Assembly (NCBI GenBank): GCA_003868215.1
Contig: QWDQ01000052.1
Location: 124,001-188,000, forward strand
DNA: 64,000 bases
Source of the DNA: Pseudophaeomoniella oleicola
Lineage: Eukaryota; Ascomycota; Eurotiomycetes; Phaeomoniellales; Phaeomoniellaceae
Direction: 5' to 3'
The notes beneath the pieces were generated by a model, which saw only the letters and a program-made list of their open reading frames with translations, made no database searches and had not been told where the DNA came from. The position numbers were made by a program, and so were the translations under genes. Below, in pieces: positions 23,773 through 34,612 of the stretch. Numbering within the stretch: the first letter of the stretch is position 1; the number at the start of each line of letters is the position of its first letter.

Positions 23773-25611
23773 CTACTTTAACCTCGCTGCTTTGAAACGA
23801 CTCATCTTCTGACCACCCATGTCTTCTGTAAGAGGTACCTTCTCTTGTTGCAGCTCTCGCTCTTCAACGAATCCACCCTGGCGGTGGATCATCCGGCTGC
23901 GGAGGGCGTGGAACTCAGTTGCGATTTCTTGCTTATGTACGCGTTCGTCTATATCACCAAAAGATGGTGCATGAACACCCGAAGCAGCTTGGCGCTCAAC
24001 AACTGTATCGGCAAGTGTCTTACTCCTGGAATTCGACGAAGACATGGGTGGAGGTCTGGTCCGAGATGTAAGATCGGCATCGCTGTCTCCGGTCAGGCGG
24101 TCTTTTTTGAATCGCGAAATTCTCTTTGGACCGTCTTGTGGGGGTGCTAGTTTCGCCTCCGACACATCAGACCTATCGCCAGACACGCTCGGTGCTATGT
24201 CGAGTTCTTCTGCAAACGAGACCTGCTTTTTCGGTTTATGTTTGACCTTCTTTTCCGCAACGTCCTTTACTGGAGGTGGCACTGATGCTTGCTTTGCCTC
24301 GGGCCGTTGGGGTTGTTCAAGTGACATAGTTGACGGCCTTGGGATCTGATCAAGCTGATGCCTTACCTCGTCTGGTAAGTTGGGGGTTGGTCCTAAATTT
24401 TGCATTCCTTTCGCATCTAACCTCTTTTCTAGGGCGGCCATTTGTAGATGATACTTTTCCGTTAGTGGGCTCTTCTTGCTTCTCCCATATTCATCTTCAG
24501 AGTCCTCGTCCTCTGCATCATCAAATGAAAGGTCATCGAAATCTTCAAGATCTTCTATGTCGTAGTCCTCGGAATCGACTTGCGATCCCTCTTCGAGCTG
24601 AAGTTCAGCAACAATCGCACCGACTTCGTCCAATCCTGACTGATAGTCGATCATCTCCCGCCGCAAAGTGGAGTCATCTTCTGATTCATCGCTTGGAATC
24701 TGGGCTTCGAAAGGTTCCTTGGCTCCCACTTGTGTATTTGAAGATGGTTGCAAAGGAGACACGTGGTGCTCACGTATGGACACAGTTGTCGGTGCAACCG
24801 TCTTTTTAGGGGGCTCGGATTCATCGTGCTGCTGTTCGGCGGTCACATGCACGCTATTTGTGTATGAACGCTCTGTAAGGGCTGCCGTTTGTCCGATACG
24901 TCCCGTCATCTCGGCGGTCGCGTCGGATTTTGTGGGTGGAGAGGGCTGAAGTAAAGGAGACGTAAGCACTTTCGAAGCAGTGGTCGGAGCTTCATGATCA
25001 TCTCGCTCCTTAACGACAGTTGTGGACTTCAAGTTAGGCTTGTCCTGCACAGTGGAGATGATGCCGTCATTCTCTAAGATCTCTCGTACACCTGCCTTCT
25101 GTAAGACATCAATGAGTTTTGGAGCTGTAGATGCTGCACTATTAGTTGAGGCAGAGATGACATTGCCGTCCTCATCGAGCTCTTCTGTGATCTCAACCAA
25201 CGGCAATCCTGCATCATCCCGGTGCTCATCGTGCTCTACAAGAAGTAGTGCATTGCGTTTCTTCTCGGCTTCTGTAAGCTGCTTTCGAATGGTCTCGGCG
25301 TTTTTGTTTACATAGTCGATTCTCCTGGAGATCACGTCTGCTACTTGCTGCTGTGAGCGTGGCTTTCCAGCATTGAGGCCTAACAAAGATCTAATCTCGT
25401 TCTCGTCCACCAGTTCAGCTTCAAAATCTTGGGCAGCTTTCAACATGTCTTCACTCGCAGCAGTTGAGGGTAGAATCAAGATTTCCTCCTTCAAACCTTC
25501 ATATTCGATCTCCCATGTCTGCCAGTGCCTCAAGGCTGTGCGTAATTTTGTGACCTGATCTTGCAGGCCAGCCCGCTGCTCCTCGACCTTAGCAAGAACG
25601 TCGTCTTCCAT
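23773..25611 (-). CDS. URI/Bud27-like unconventional prefoldin (DUF3835)
   Basis: A 612-residue single-exon protein. The first ~130 residues form a prefoldin-like coiled coil, with helices around LQDQVTKLRTALRHWQTWEI and VISRRIDYVNKNAETIRKQL. In this family that part assembles with other prefoldin subunits and binds RNA polymerase subunit Rpb5. The middle is disordered and has a strongly acidic tract (SEDYDIEDLEDFDDLSFDD, then EDEDSEDEYGRSKKS). The C-terminus (FGDIDERVHKQEIATEFHAL then MIHRQGGFVEE and KMSRFKAARLK) is the DUF3835 signature. The likely role is assembly of RNA polymerases and translation-linked signalling in the cytoplasm, by family inference. It diverges from tfb3 across a 272-bp shared promoter. 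Confidence 0.85.
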   Translation of the reverse strand: MEDDVLAKVEEQRAGLQDQVTKLRTALRHWQTWEIEYEGLKEEILILPSTAASEDMLKAAQDFEAELVDENEIRSLLGLNAGKPRSQQQVADVISRRIDYVNKNAETIRKQLTEAEKKRNALLLVEHDEHRDDAGLPLVEITEELDEDGNVISASTNSAASTAPKLIDVLQKAGVREILENDGIISTVQDKPNLKSTTVVKERDDHEAPTTASKVLTSPLLQPSPPTKSDATAEMTGRIGQTAALTERSYTNSVHVTAEQQHDESEPPKKTVAPTTVSIREHHVSPLQPSSNTQVGAKEPFEAQIPSDESEDDSTLRREMIDYQSGLDEVGAIVAELQLEEGSQVDSEDYDIEDLEDFDDLSFDDAEDEDSEDEYGRSKKSPLTEKYHLQMAALEKRLDAKGMQNLGPTPNLPDEVRHQLDQIPRPSTMSLEQPQRPEAKQASVPPPVKDVAEKKVKHKPKKQVSFAEELDIAPSVSGDRSDVSEAKLAPPQDGPKRISRFKKDRLTGDSDADLTSRTRPPPMSSSNSRSKTLADTVVERQAASGVHAPSFGDIDERVHKQEIATEFHALRSRMIHRQGGFVEERELQQEKVPLTEDMGGQKMSRFKAARLK

Positions 25612-25883
25612 TGCTATAAGGCTGAAGAGGCAAGGCTATGCCGAGAGATCAGACGAGAGTTGATAATGAAGGAATAGCAAGTAAAGAGAAACTCCGAGAA
25701 TCGCCTGCCAGCAAAAATCTAAATAATGCGGAGCTATCGCCACTCCGATTGGTTGATGCTTCGAAATCTGGGGAAGTATGAGCAGGGGTCTTTCTACTAC
25801 GTAGTATTATTACTATATACAACATCTCACAACCCACCTCCACCATCACTTCATATTCGCTATCTTTATCCTCCGTGGCGATC
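25612..25883. promoter_or_regulatory. Shared divergent promoter of the URI and tfb3 genes
   Basis: Only 272 bases separate two start codons on opposite strands. An exact TACTACGTAGTA palindrome lies in the middle, and a CCGATTGG (inverted CCAAT-like) element lies near 25745. Two general transcription factors or assembly factors sharing a promoter is plausible. Confidence 0.6.
25795..25806. repeat. 12-bp perfect palindrome TACTACGTAGTA, copy 2
   Basis: Exact copy inside the URI/tfb3 divergent promoter, about 78 bases before the tfb3 start codon. Confidence 0.85.
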
Positions 25884-26989
25884 ATGGCGCCACAGGCCAA
25901 CGCCGCTCAGAATGAAGGTGAGAACCGCTGGCACACTGTCTGCGCTGTCAAGATATGTTACTGATGTCTTTTCTCAAGAAGTATGCCCTGTTTGCAAGAC
26001 GTCGTCATACCTCAACAAGGGCATCCGCTTTTTGATCAACCCAGAATGCTACCATCGAATGTGCGAGTCGTGTGTCGACAGGATTTTTGCGTCCGGACCA
26101 AATCAGTGCCCCATTGCAGGATGCAAGAGAACATTAAGAAAACATCGCTTTCGGAAGCAAACCTTCGAGGATTTGTCGATAGAGAGAGAGGTCGACATTA
26201 GGAAGCGAGTAATGGCTATGTAAGTCAATGCCATGTGCATGTGATAGAATTGCATAATAACCAGCATATAGTCTCAACCGAAGAGAGGAGGAATTCGAAA
26301 CAAAACGAGACTGGGATGACTTCCTTGAACAGCGGGAAGAGATCATAGCGAACCTTGTTGCCGGCACGGACGTGGCAGCAACTGAGAAACAATTACTGGA
26401 GTATGCAACAGAAAACGAGGGGTCTATCAAATCGAACGCCACGATCGAACGGCAGGAATCGGACAGTCTAAAGAGGCATCAGGCTGAACAAGAATTACTT
26501 GCCAAGACCAGAAAGGAAGCCTCGAGGCAGGCGTATGAAGATGAACGGAAAGCTAGACTTGATGAAAGGTCAAAGATTCTGGAACAGATGGCTTCTGGGC
26601 AATACGATCCAGAAAGATACAAAACATCAGCGAAGAGACAGCAGCCCCTTAGGCCACAGGCAGCCCCCCCTGCTGGTGGCCTCAAGATCAAAGGCATCAA
26701 AGCACGCCCGGCGCCAGAGACTCTGGTGGAGAAAGAGTACGATCCATTCATGGGATTGCCTACTAGGAGAGAGTATTTCACATTGCAGGATGACTATCCG
26801 TCAGCGAAGCTCAGCAGAGCGAAAGTCGATACGAGAACGTCGGCAGGTGGATACGATTTCAAAGCTTACTACGACGAGACATTGTTGAAGGCCTTCGCCG
26901 GATTAGGATGCTTCATCGAGGAGGAGGTCAGTGTCAGAGGGGCAGCGGTTTCGAAGGATATGGCTACCGCAGTAGCTGCTGAGCAATGA
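25884..26989 (+). CDS. TFB3: TFIIH/CAK subunit Tfb3 (MAT1 homologue)
   Basis: Exons 25884-25917, 25979-26219 and 26272-26989 give 330 residues. The N-terminus holds a C3HC4 RING finger: CPVCK, then CYHRMCESC, then CPIAGC, just after the first splice junction. The CDK-activating-kinase assembly region follows (DIRKRVMAILNRREEEFE, with Ile made across intron 2), then a coiled coil rich in Lys and Glu and a C-terminal hydrophobic stretch. As in yeast Tfb3 and human MAT1, it would bridge the Kin28/Cdk7-Ccl1 kinase module to core TFIIH in the nucleus, in transcription initiation and nucleotide excision repair. Both introns fall in phases that rebuild conserved residues, which supports the model. 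Confidence 0.93.
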
Positions 26990-27685
26990 CATTCATGATG
27001 ATAGAACTCTTTGCATAGCGACGGCGTTGATACTCAGGAGCATTTGGTACCCATGAGAATTTAAGAATTCAGGGCACATGGAAATGAGAGATCTGTTTAA
27101 TCATCTAAATCGAGCCTGCGCGCGTGTTAAGTCGAATAGGATGGGAACAGGAGCTATCATGTGATCTCGATTCTTCAGAGAGAACTGACTAGAGCTTGAC
27201 AATGTAACATGACACGAACATAATGCAGGAACCATCTGAGCAAGCAGAAGCTTTCAAAGACTGTCTGCTGTGAGCAGAACAGATGAGTATCCTCAAAACA
27301 AATTCAATATGCAATTTGACACCTCTTTCCCGACCCCTCCATTAAACTATCTTGACAGCGACAACGAACTTCCACAAGCCTGAACGACGTATTCCGCCTG
27401 GGCTGTCACGTTTCGACTCTATGCCCTCAGCATGATATCCTTCACGTCTCTGTGACTAGCTGGCTTGTCGCGTTGTCGACTACTAGAAGTGACTGACAGT
27501 ATGAATGCCGTCGTATTGCGCGTTACGTGGCTGCCTCGAACTAATATAGCCGACCGGATAAGGGTGAGGGCTCCTCTGTCACCAATGGTCAATTAAAAGA
27601 GCACACTTGGGGGACCATGGGGCTGCAAAAGTATTTGGTAATCTTGCTGGACCATTTGCTCGTGGCAAAGGTCTACCCAATGATC
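26990..27685. other. Convergent spacer tfb3 / PIN-like gene
   Basis: 3' UTR territory of two converging genes. I see no gene or repeat. Confidence 0.45.
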
Positions 27686-29033
27686 TCACGGCACGAACAA
27701 TTTGCCATTACCACGAGCGGACGAACGGTCGACACCTCGACGGTAGCCGCGACCGGAACCTCTTGTCATACCGTATGTCCCATGGTTGCCACGCACGGTA
27801 CTTCTTCCAGTCTGGCGAGTTTGGTGACCATTGGTTGTGCTTGGAATGACTGGAGTCGTGGCACGAGAGCGGGCAAAAGCACCTCGATCGAAGGAATCAG
27901 GATCAATCTCTTCCGTCGGCATCGGAATGTTAGCAGCAGTCTCGGTGCCTTCAACCGATCCAGGTCCGACGGAGCGCCGCTTTTCAGAGTTCACTTTGCT
28001 TGCACCGGAGCGACCTCGGGGTAGACCGGCATCACGACCCGGGCGGGGATTAAAGACAATTTCATCGTCGTCGTCTCCCTCGTCTTCATAGCTGAACAAG
28101 GTCTTTGTTTTCGTATCGGTCTTTTCGAGCGAAGGCTTCGGAGAGTGCTTCTGTTGATACCGTGAATGGTTCTTAATTTCCTGCCGCTCAGATGAAATCC
28201 CAGAGCGTAGCTGATAAATGTTCTTCACGTTCAGGCCAAGGCTGCGCGCAATCAAAGTGGTTTCGTGATCATTCGTAAGCATTAATGCCTCTTTCAGGGT
28301 ACTTGATTCGTCCAGCTCCTTCTGAAGCAAGAACACGACGGTGTTGATCAAGGGACGTAGTGTATGGGGAACAGTTACTGGTTCTACCTTCTCGGTTACT
28401 TCTACCAAATCGTCTCCTTGGATAGGACGAGCCGTCGTGACCTCCGGGCTAGCTTTGGTGCTATGCAAGTTCGACGAAGATGGCGAAGTCGGAGGCGTGG
28501 AAGCGTTGGATGCAGTCTCTGGCTCCTTAGCAAAATTAAGCTTATCGAGGAGTATCTGTGAAAGAGCATTGGAACTTCTTTGGTTTCCCGCAACTTTTTC
28601 TGAATGTTGCTCAGGCTCTGACAGGCCATTGCCCATTTCCTTTGAAGCTACTGGCTTTTCTCCGTCTAACTCAGCAGGGTGGTACCCTTGAATGAAAGTC
28701 TCAACTTCCTGCCAAGTTGGAAACATATCATCTGGACCCTGAAGCTGGACGCTACTTTCTGAGAGATTGTCCTTGCCGGAAGTTATACGATCCAGAAACT
28801 TCAAAGCTTCTCGAGCGTTGATACCAATCTGTGATGTATCTCTCTTCAATAGATGGAGTCGCTCAAGTGCTGCCTTAGTTAGTGCAAGATCCTCGCGGCG
28901 CTGGCGAGAACCTACTGTACGTCGGAATAACCAAAGTCAAGGTCCCTTGCGCAACCCATTTCTTGATCTCGCTGATGTTCGCAACTAATGCTGTATCATC
29001 TGCGACAGCATGGAACAACTTTTGTTGCGCCAT
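27686..29033 (-). CDS. PIN-like domain protein with RG-rich tail
   Basis: Minus-strand exons 29033-28916 and 28869-27686 give 433 residues. The intron is 46 nt, and using the acceptor at CTAAGGCAG restores PTYTLERLHLLKR, a core strand and helix of this group. The N-terminal part (about 1-70, with NAREALKFLDRI) and a later part (LRPLINTVVFLLQKE then LMLTNDHETTLIARSLGL near 235-250) look like the two halves of a PIN-type nuclease fold, separated by a ~100-residue Ser/Pro-rich insertion. The LTND motif supplies the typical late acidic residue. An acidic DEGDDDDEIVF block and a C-terminal series of RG/RGG steps suggest RNA binding. The likely role is RNA processing, inferred; I do not know a named orthologue. 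Confidence 0.7.
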
Positions 29034-30149
29034 TTTCGGGTAAAATGGACTCGTTCGAAGTGGTGAGTCGTGGGTATGCGATATTGCACTTGCTACGAAG
29101 GGAAGGTCATGAACCAGGTTGCGGTGACTGCAACTAAACAGTCAGCAAAAAAGGCCTTTTCAAGGTCATGGCACAATTGGGCAGTGAAAACTGAGGTTAC
29201 ACAAAGTAACCGAGGAGGCGGGATGCAGCGCGTACAGAGTTCGGATGTTGTGAAGCGCAAGAAGTAATGAAGCATCTTCGCCGCTTGAATTTCACTTGTG
29301 GAATGACAACACTGCTGCGCAAACGCTGATGAAAGATAGCTCAAAAGATGAGAGTCCTCAAGGCATTCAATGAGGTTGCCTTCCCGTGTGATTCTGGTGG
29401 GTGAGAAAGTATTATATAATTCGGAAGTGAAGTTGAATCAAGATTCCCACACTGCCATGTTTCCCCTCCGCATGAAAGAATCGGTGGAAAGTCTAGTTTG
29501 ATCTACGTGCCCGCTGTTGTCATTTAAGAACAGACTAACAACCCATACTCCGCAGGCGCTTTGATCTGCAATAGTACGTAGTATATTACCTGCTAAATAC
29601 AAATACATCAGGTGATCTCTTCCTGCTACTACATATTAACGCACACGGCACCATTCTGCGCAGTGAGCTGGGCTTCAGCAGGCTGAATCTGGAAGACATA
29701 ACGTTGCTTGTATGAATACAGCTTGAATATTTGTTATAAGAAACTGATAGTGTGATTATTCGAATAAATCTGACGGGGTATGGAAAGCTGTCAATATCAG
29801 AAATAACGTTTGTAGTATAATCCCTTTCTTGCATGACTCCTGGTATTCAACGATAACCCATACCAAACACTGTCCGTTGCGCCTCTCGCCCAATCCCATC
29901 CAAACCTGGTGAATAATGCTAATTGAACAAAGGAAACTGCTCGCTGATAGCAAGCCAAGCTGAACGAACTGGACGCGGTGAACATCGCAGAAGATGTGAA
30001 AATGACATAAGGAAACGCCCGGCCCTTCTTTCTTTAGTTGCGCTTGTTGCAACAATCCGAGAAAAGGTTCGACTGGAGGTATTAAACGTAGAAAGCTGAT
30101 CCTGGGCGAGCTCGTGCCTTGCAGGATAATGAGACAGACGGAAATGCTT
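29034..30149. other. 1.1 kb spacer upstream of the PIN-like gene
   Basis: AT-rich spacer. It includes an 11-of-12 match to the palindrome (TAGTACGTAGTA, 29572-29583). Only short open frames; no gene supported. Confidence 0.45.
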
Positions 30150-32012
30150 TTATGAGTCCAAAGGCAGTTCTGCAGGACTTGTATCCTCCAGCACAGGGTC
30201 TCCTCGACCATCTTCAACCATGGCGCCTAGCTTATCAACCCACATTTGAGCTTCTTCAAAGAAAGTCATGGCGGTACTGGGGGACAGTAATCCTTTGCTT
30301 GTCTCTGGTGCCTCGTCTTCGACAGAGAGGACTCGGCCTCCAAGCTCAATGTCACTGACGCGAACTTGGTAATCCAATGCTTTTTTGCCCTCCGTAATCA
30401 GCTCATCAGTCCAGGCAACACATCGTCGGATACTCTGATTCATTTTTTGGCTGTCGATTAGTAGCTGTTGATGTCTACTTAAATCTAGCTGTAATCGCTT
30501 TTCGTCTTTTGCTCGATGCTGAGCATCCTTCTCTGCCTGCAGGTTTGGGGACATCTCAGAGCCGTCGCTGTCATCGTAACTCGACTCAAAGTCGTTCTCG
30601 TCGGATTCGGTCAGATCTTCGATTTCTGACAATTGTTCATCCTCGCTTTCTGGGAGCGTGCTAAGCCCGCTTTGTCCAGACACCGATCGTGTGGATGGAG
30701 TAACAAGGGAAAGCCTTCCTGTTCTAGATAGACGTCGGTAACGACGAAGTTCTGCCGACTGTTTTCGCATTTCTCGTTCTAGGGTTCTGTTGATTGCCAG
30801 TAAGGATGAGTTACTTATCTCTAGATCCAGTACTTTCCGCTCTCGTCGAGCATTTGCGGCAAGCTCATTAGCTTTTTGTATGTGTGTTGAAGCATCTACT
30901 TTTGAGGGACTTAGCGGCGGTTGGTCATGATCTGTGGCAAAAGGCAGACTCTTTCTTTTCTCAGAGACAGAGATTGATTCGACCGGGCTCATAAGTGGTG
31001 ATGCCGTCAAGGCCTGAGGCGAGATGATTGACGGAGATGGCAGCGGAGGACTCTGTATTGCTCTCAACTCATCACCACCGATGGATTTCTGCGATGCGGT
31101 GCTTAGGGATTTTCGATGTGTTTTAGGCGTGGAAGCTACTCCAGCGCGACCCAGACTTGCTTGCCTTGCCCTGGGATCCATGGCAGTACTCTTAGTAAAA
31201 CTTGGCGATAGCGATGACCCAGACCCAGAGGAAGCCGTATTTTGCACTGTGCTGGAAGCTCTGTCTACAGTCATGTCCTTTAACGGCGACGGAGGCCTTA
31301 ACGCACCATTTCGCATTACGTCGGAGTTAGGTGTCCGGGAACTTGACGCAGCCGAGGGTGGGCTCCTTGAAGCTGTCTGTTGTACTATTTTGCCTGTTTC
31401 CAAGTAACTAGAACGGTCATTTGCTGAAACGATACTGCTAGACGTATGGCTGGCGGCGCCTGACACAATTGGTTCTTCGGGGACCCCACTGGCATAGAAG
31501 AAGGTATTCTTTTTCTGCGGCAACTTCGGCCGTTCTTCCAATTCGGACGCAGACAAGGAACTTCTGGCGTCGGCAGCATGGAAGAAGTGTGGACTATTGA
31601 TCGACGGCTGGTGGCTGATACCTAGACCTGTCGTGTCATGACCTCTATATGACCCTTTGTCAGAAGCATATCCTATCGAAATCGGTCTCGGGGTTGCCTT
31701 CGGTTGCGGTGAGAAACTACTTGGAGTCGTCGGGGAGTCGAAAGCTCTGGATTTTCGCGTAGAAGAGCGAGGAGTAATGTTACCATTGAGGTTTGAGGCA
31801 GTTGGGGTACCTAATACGTTGCGACTCTGCGGTATAGGTGATTCATTCTGAGTACTTCCTGGAGGCCCATGTCGAGGGGAGGTAGCAGGAGTTGACTGCG
31901 CCGAGGCAGCTAACTTTGGCGTCAAGGGAGATTTAGCCGTCCTAAAATTGCTGCTCAGGGCTGGAGTGAACGGTTTTGCGGGAGCAGCTGTCTTCTGTCT
32001 ATCTGCTGGCAT
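30150..32012 (-). CDS. Conserved disordered and coiled-coil fungal protein
   Basis: A 620-residue single-exon protein. The start is ATG 32012 (MPADRQKTAAP); the frame extends two codons upstream only through a TTG. Residues 1-370 are Ser/Pro/Thr-rich with many SP and TP sites, suggesting phosphorylation. From about residue 385 a long helix begins (HIQKANELAANARRERKVLD, then ISNSSLLAINRTLEREMRKQ and AELRRYRRLSRTGRLS). An acidic stretch (EDEQLSEIEDLTESDENDF) follows, then a second helical region that includes RCVAWTDELITEGKKALDYQ. This helix with the INRTLEREMRKQ core is widely conserved in filamentous ascomycetes as far as I recall, but I cannot name a function. Its architecture would fit a cell-cycle or cytoskeletal scaffold, which is inference. 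Confidence 0.75.
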   Translation of the reverse strand: MPADRQKTAAPAKPFTPALSSNFRTAKSPLTPKLAASAQSTPATSPRHGPPGSTQNESPIPQSRNVLGTPTASNLNGNITPRSSTRKSRAFDSPTTPSSFSPQPKATPRPISIGYASDKGSYRGHDTTGLGISHQPSINSPHFFHAADARSSLSASELEERPKLPQKKNTFFYASGVPEEPIVSGAASHTSSSIVSANDRSSYLETGKIVQQTASRSPPSAASSSRTPNSDVMRNGALRPPSPLKDMTVDRASSTVQNTASSGSGSSLSPSFTKSTAMDPRARQASLGRAGVASTPKTHRKSLSTASQKSIGGDELRAIQSPPLPSPSIISPQALTASPLMSPVESISVSEKRKSLPFATDHDQPPLSPSKVDASTHIQKANELAANARRERKVLDLEISNSSLLAINRTLEREMRKQSAELRRYRRLSRTGRLSLVTPSTRSVSGQSGLSTLPESEDEQLSEIEDLTESDENDFESSYDDSDGSEMSPNLQAEKDAQHRAKDEKRLQLDLSRHQQLLIDSQKMNQSIRRCVAWTDELITEGKKALDYQVRVSDIELGGRVLSVEDEAPETSKGLLSPSTAMTFFEEAQMWVDKLGAMVEDGRGDPVLEDTSPAELPLDS

Positions 32013-32656
32013 CTTCAATGGGGATGCGGTGGGGTTACAGGACAGGAGGTTGTCGGGATATGACTGGCATTATTGCAATGTTGGCCAATATCCACCGAGA
32101 GAGCGTCGCTCATTGTTGCCCTAAGCGTGATCTTTGTTGCAGGAGATATGTACGTCGTGCAGCCATGGGTGGTAGGTATAACTAATCTCGGTCGGCGATG
32201 GTAAGGATGATTTGCCTGCAATACATGGATTTACTGGGGTAAACATCATTCGGCTGCATTGAGGTTAGTTCCACCTGTCAAAACGTTGTTAACAATACGG
32301 TGAACCCCTTCAAGAATCTCCCGTACAGCCGGAGAACGTGTATTGTAAAATAAAACAATGGAACCACAAGGTATTGGAGATTTAAGGCTGTCATCTCGCG
32401 TTTATCATGTAACCATACGCGTTGCCTGTTATGGATAGGCATCCGCGTCAGAAAGAAAAGATGTCAAGAGAAGGCTTGCTGACTATATCTACACAACATC
32501 CAGCTGTGATGGTAATGCCGCTTGGGAGCTAAGGTGTTACTTGTATCTGGTGATATGCTACCACCAACCCCCATGGTATAACGATCGACTCCCTCATACT
32601 TCGCCGTCAAAGTTCCTCCGAGACTCAACCTATGGCGAGAGATTACCCAGAGACCT
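32013..32656. other. Divergent promoter region, coiled-coil gene and Pol kappa
   Basis: Intergenic DNA between two divergently transcribed genes. No gene recognised. Confidence 0.5.
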
Positions 32657-34612
32657 ATGATGGCCAATAAGGATTGCGGTGGTTATAGCTCTCATGATGG
32701 ACAACATACTGTCCAAGAGCAAAACGCATCTGCTGAAGACGGTTCGTCTGTTGATGTGCCAACAGCGTCTCAACACCACACTCTGAAATATCATCTCCTC
32801 GGCCCGTCGTTAACCAAAGCTGGCCAGGATGCCGTGGACCAGAAGAAGGTATCTGAAATCATTTACGAGGCATCGAAGGGTTCCAGATTCTTCAATAATG
32901 AGGAGGCCAAAGATCAGAACCTCACCATCAAGATCGAACGCATCTTGAATCTCAAAAGCAAGCTGGAGAAGTTAGATCTCAAGTCGGACTTGCGTAGAGC
33001 AGATGATTACATCGCAGCTCTAGAATTGTCTCGTGATTTGTCGCAATACGTCGTTCATATCGATTGCGATGCATTCTATGCTGCCGTAGAAGAGCTCGAT
33101 CGACCCGAACTACGAGAAGTTCCGTTTGCTGTTGGAAAAGGGGTGCTCACGACTTGCAATTATCATGCTCGGAAATTCGGCTGCAGATCTGGTATGGCAT
33201 CTTTCGTAGCTAAAAAGCTGTGTCCAGATTTGATATGTCTGCCTCTGAACTTCGACAAATATACTGCAAAGGCAAGAGAGATACGAGCAATCCTTGCGGA
33301 ATACGATCCTCGATTCGAGAGTGCTAGTATCGACGAAGCCTATCTCAATATAACAGGATATTGCAAAGCACATGACATGGATCCGGAGGAAGCAGTCGCG
33401 CAATTACGACAAGAGGTGCATGAAAAGTGTAAGATCACTGTATCTGCCGGTATCGCACCAAATGCAAAGATTGCCAAAATTGCTTCCAATAAGAACAAGC
33501 CCAATGGCCAGTTCCGTGTCCCGAACGATCGGGCGTCGGTGATGGCATTCATGGAGAATCTGCCTACCAGGAAGGTAAATGGGATTGGTCGAGTCTTCGA
33601 GCGGGAGCTTGATGCCATCGGAGTCAAGACGTGTGGTGATATTTACACTCATCGAGCATACCTTCCGAAACTATTCGGAGACAAAGCCTTCGACTTCTTG
33701 GTACAAACACACTTGGGCATAGGCAGGACTAACGTCCATCCAGCGGAGGAATATGAGCGGAAAAGCGTTGGAACAGAGAGCACTTTCCACGACATGAGCG
33801 ACAAACATGAATTGCGCGAAAAGCTTCGGCACACGGCTGAAGAGCTTGAGGGTGACTTGAAACGAACAGGGTTCAAGGGTCGCACCTTGGTTCTGAAGAT
33901 CAAGCTTCATACTTACGAGGTCTATACACGACAGGTCGCCTTACCGAAAGCTATATCTACGGCTGAAGAACTTTACAAATATTCTTTGCCAATACTCACG
34001 AGGCTCGAAAAGGAGATTCCGAACATGAAGCTGCGACTTCTGGGACTGAGGTGTACCCACCTTGTCAATACTGAGAAGCCGTCCTTGGAAAGATTCTTCG
34101 GCGCGCAACCTGGCGTGAAGAAAGAACAATTGACAGCAAGCGGGGATGGAGGGGAATGGGAGACTTGGCCTGAAGAAGCGTTTGAGCAGCAAGCACGACA
34201 GGAAAGACAGGATGAAATGGATTTCATGGAGAAATTGAGCCAGGACTATGAAGTAAATGCCGGTGTCGACTTCCACGAACCATACGGAACGTATAAGCAT
34301 GGATCAATCCGCAATTCTGCACCGAAAGATGCAGAAATAGGAGGCTCCGCGGAGGAAACCTGGAATTGTCCGATTTGTAGCAGACCACAACCGGCGGACG
34401 ATCGTCAATTCAATGGTCATATTGACTTCTGCTTGTCTAGAGACACAATCAAGAACGCTGTCACTATCCCTGATGAATCCGAACTCCAGAGAGAATCTGA
34501 CGATGCTAGAACCCCTTCAGCGTCCCAAAAAGCAACCAAACCCAAAGGAAAACGAAAAGCAGCAGGAAAAGATGCGGGCAGCAGAAAACAAAAACGATTG
34601 TTCTTCGTTTAA
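32657..34612 (+). CDS. DNA polymerase kappa (Y-family translesion polymerase)
   Basis: A 651-residue intron-free protein that bypasses DNA lesions in the nucleus. The N-terminal clasp helices (about 55-125) are typical of the kappa branch. Catalytic carboxylates are visible at D136 (VVHIDCDAFYA) and D226-E227 (ESASIDEAYLN), and YHARKFGCRSGM supplies the nucleotide-contacting residues. A helix-hairpin-helix segment (LPTRKVNGIGRVFERELDAI) and the little-finger domain (TEST-FHD, then GRTLVLKIKL) follow. Near residue 569 a small zinc finger WNCPICSRP with a later GHIDFC (C-C-H-C spacing) matches a UBZ-type ubiquitin-binding finger, used in this family to dock on ubiquitinated PCNA. The C-terminus is Lys-rich (KPKGKRKAAGKD), likely a nuclear signal, and ends KRLFFV, which could act as a PCNA-interacting tail. 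Saccharomyces lacks this gene; most filamentous fungi have it. Confidence 0.94.
   Translation: MMANKDCGGYSSHDGQHTVQEQNASAEDGSSVDVPTASQHHTLKYHLLGPSLTKAGQDAVDQKKVSEIIYEASKGSRFFNNEEAKDQNLTIKIERILNLKSKLEKLDLKSDLRRADDYIAALELSRDLSQYVVHIDCDAFYAAVEELDRPELREVPFAVGKGVLTTCNYHARKFGCRSGMASFVAKKLCPDLICLPLNFDKYTAKAREIRAILAEYDPRFESASIDEAYLNITGYCKAHDMDPEEAVAQLRQEVHEKCKITVSAGIAPNAKIAKIASNKNKPNGQFRVPNDRASVMAFMENLPTRKVNGIGRVFERELDAIGVKTCGDIYTHRAYLPKLFGDKAFDFLVQTHLGIGRTNVHPAEEYERKSVGTESTFHDMSDKHELREKLRHTAEELEGDLKRTGFKGRTLVLKIKLHTYEVYTRQVALPKAISTAEELYKYSLPILTRLEKEIPNMKLRLLGLRCTHLVNTEKPSLERFFGAQPGVKKEQLTASGDGGEWETWPEEAFEQQARQERQDEMDFMEKLSQDYEVNAGVDFHEPYGTYKHGSIRNSAPKDAEIGGSAEETWNCPICSRPQPADDRQFNGHIDFCLSRDTIKNAVTIPDESELQRESDDARTPSASQKATKPKGKRKAAGKDAGSRKQKRLFFV

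Noticed and set aside
31024-31407. 127-codon plus-strand frame inside the coiled-coil gene
   Set aside because: Antisense shadow of a Ser/Pro-rich coding region.
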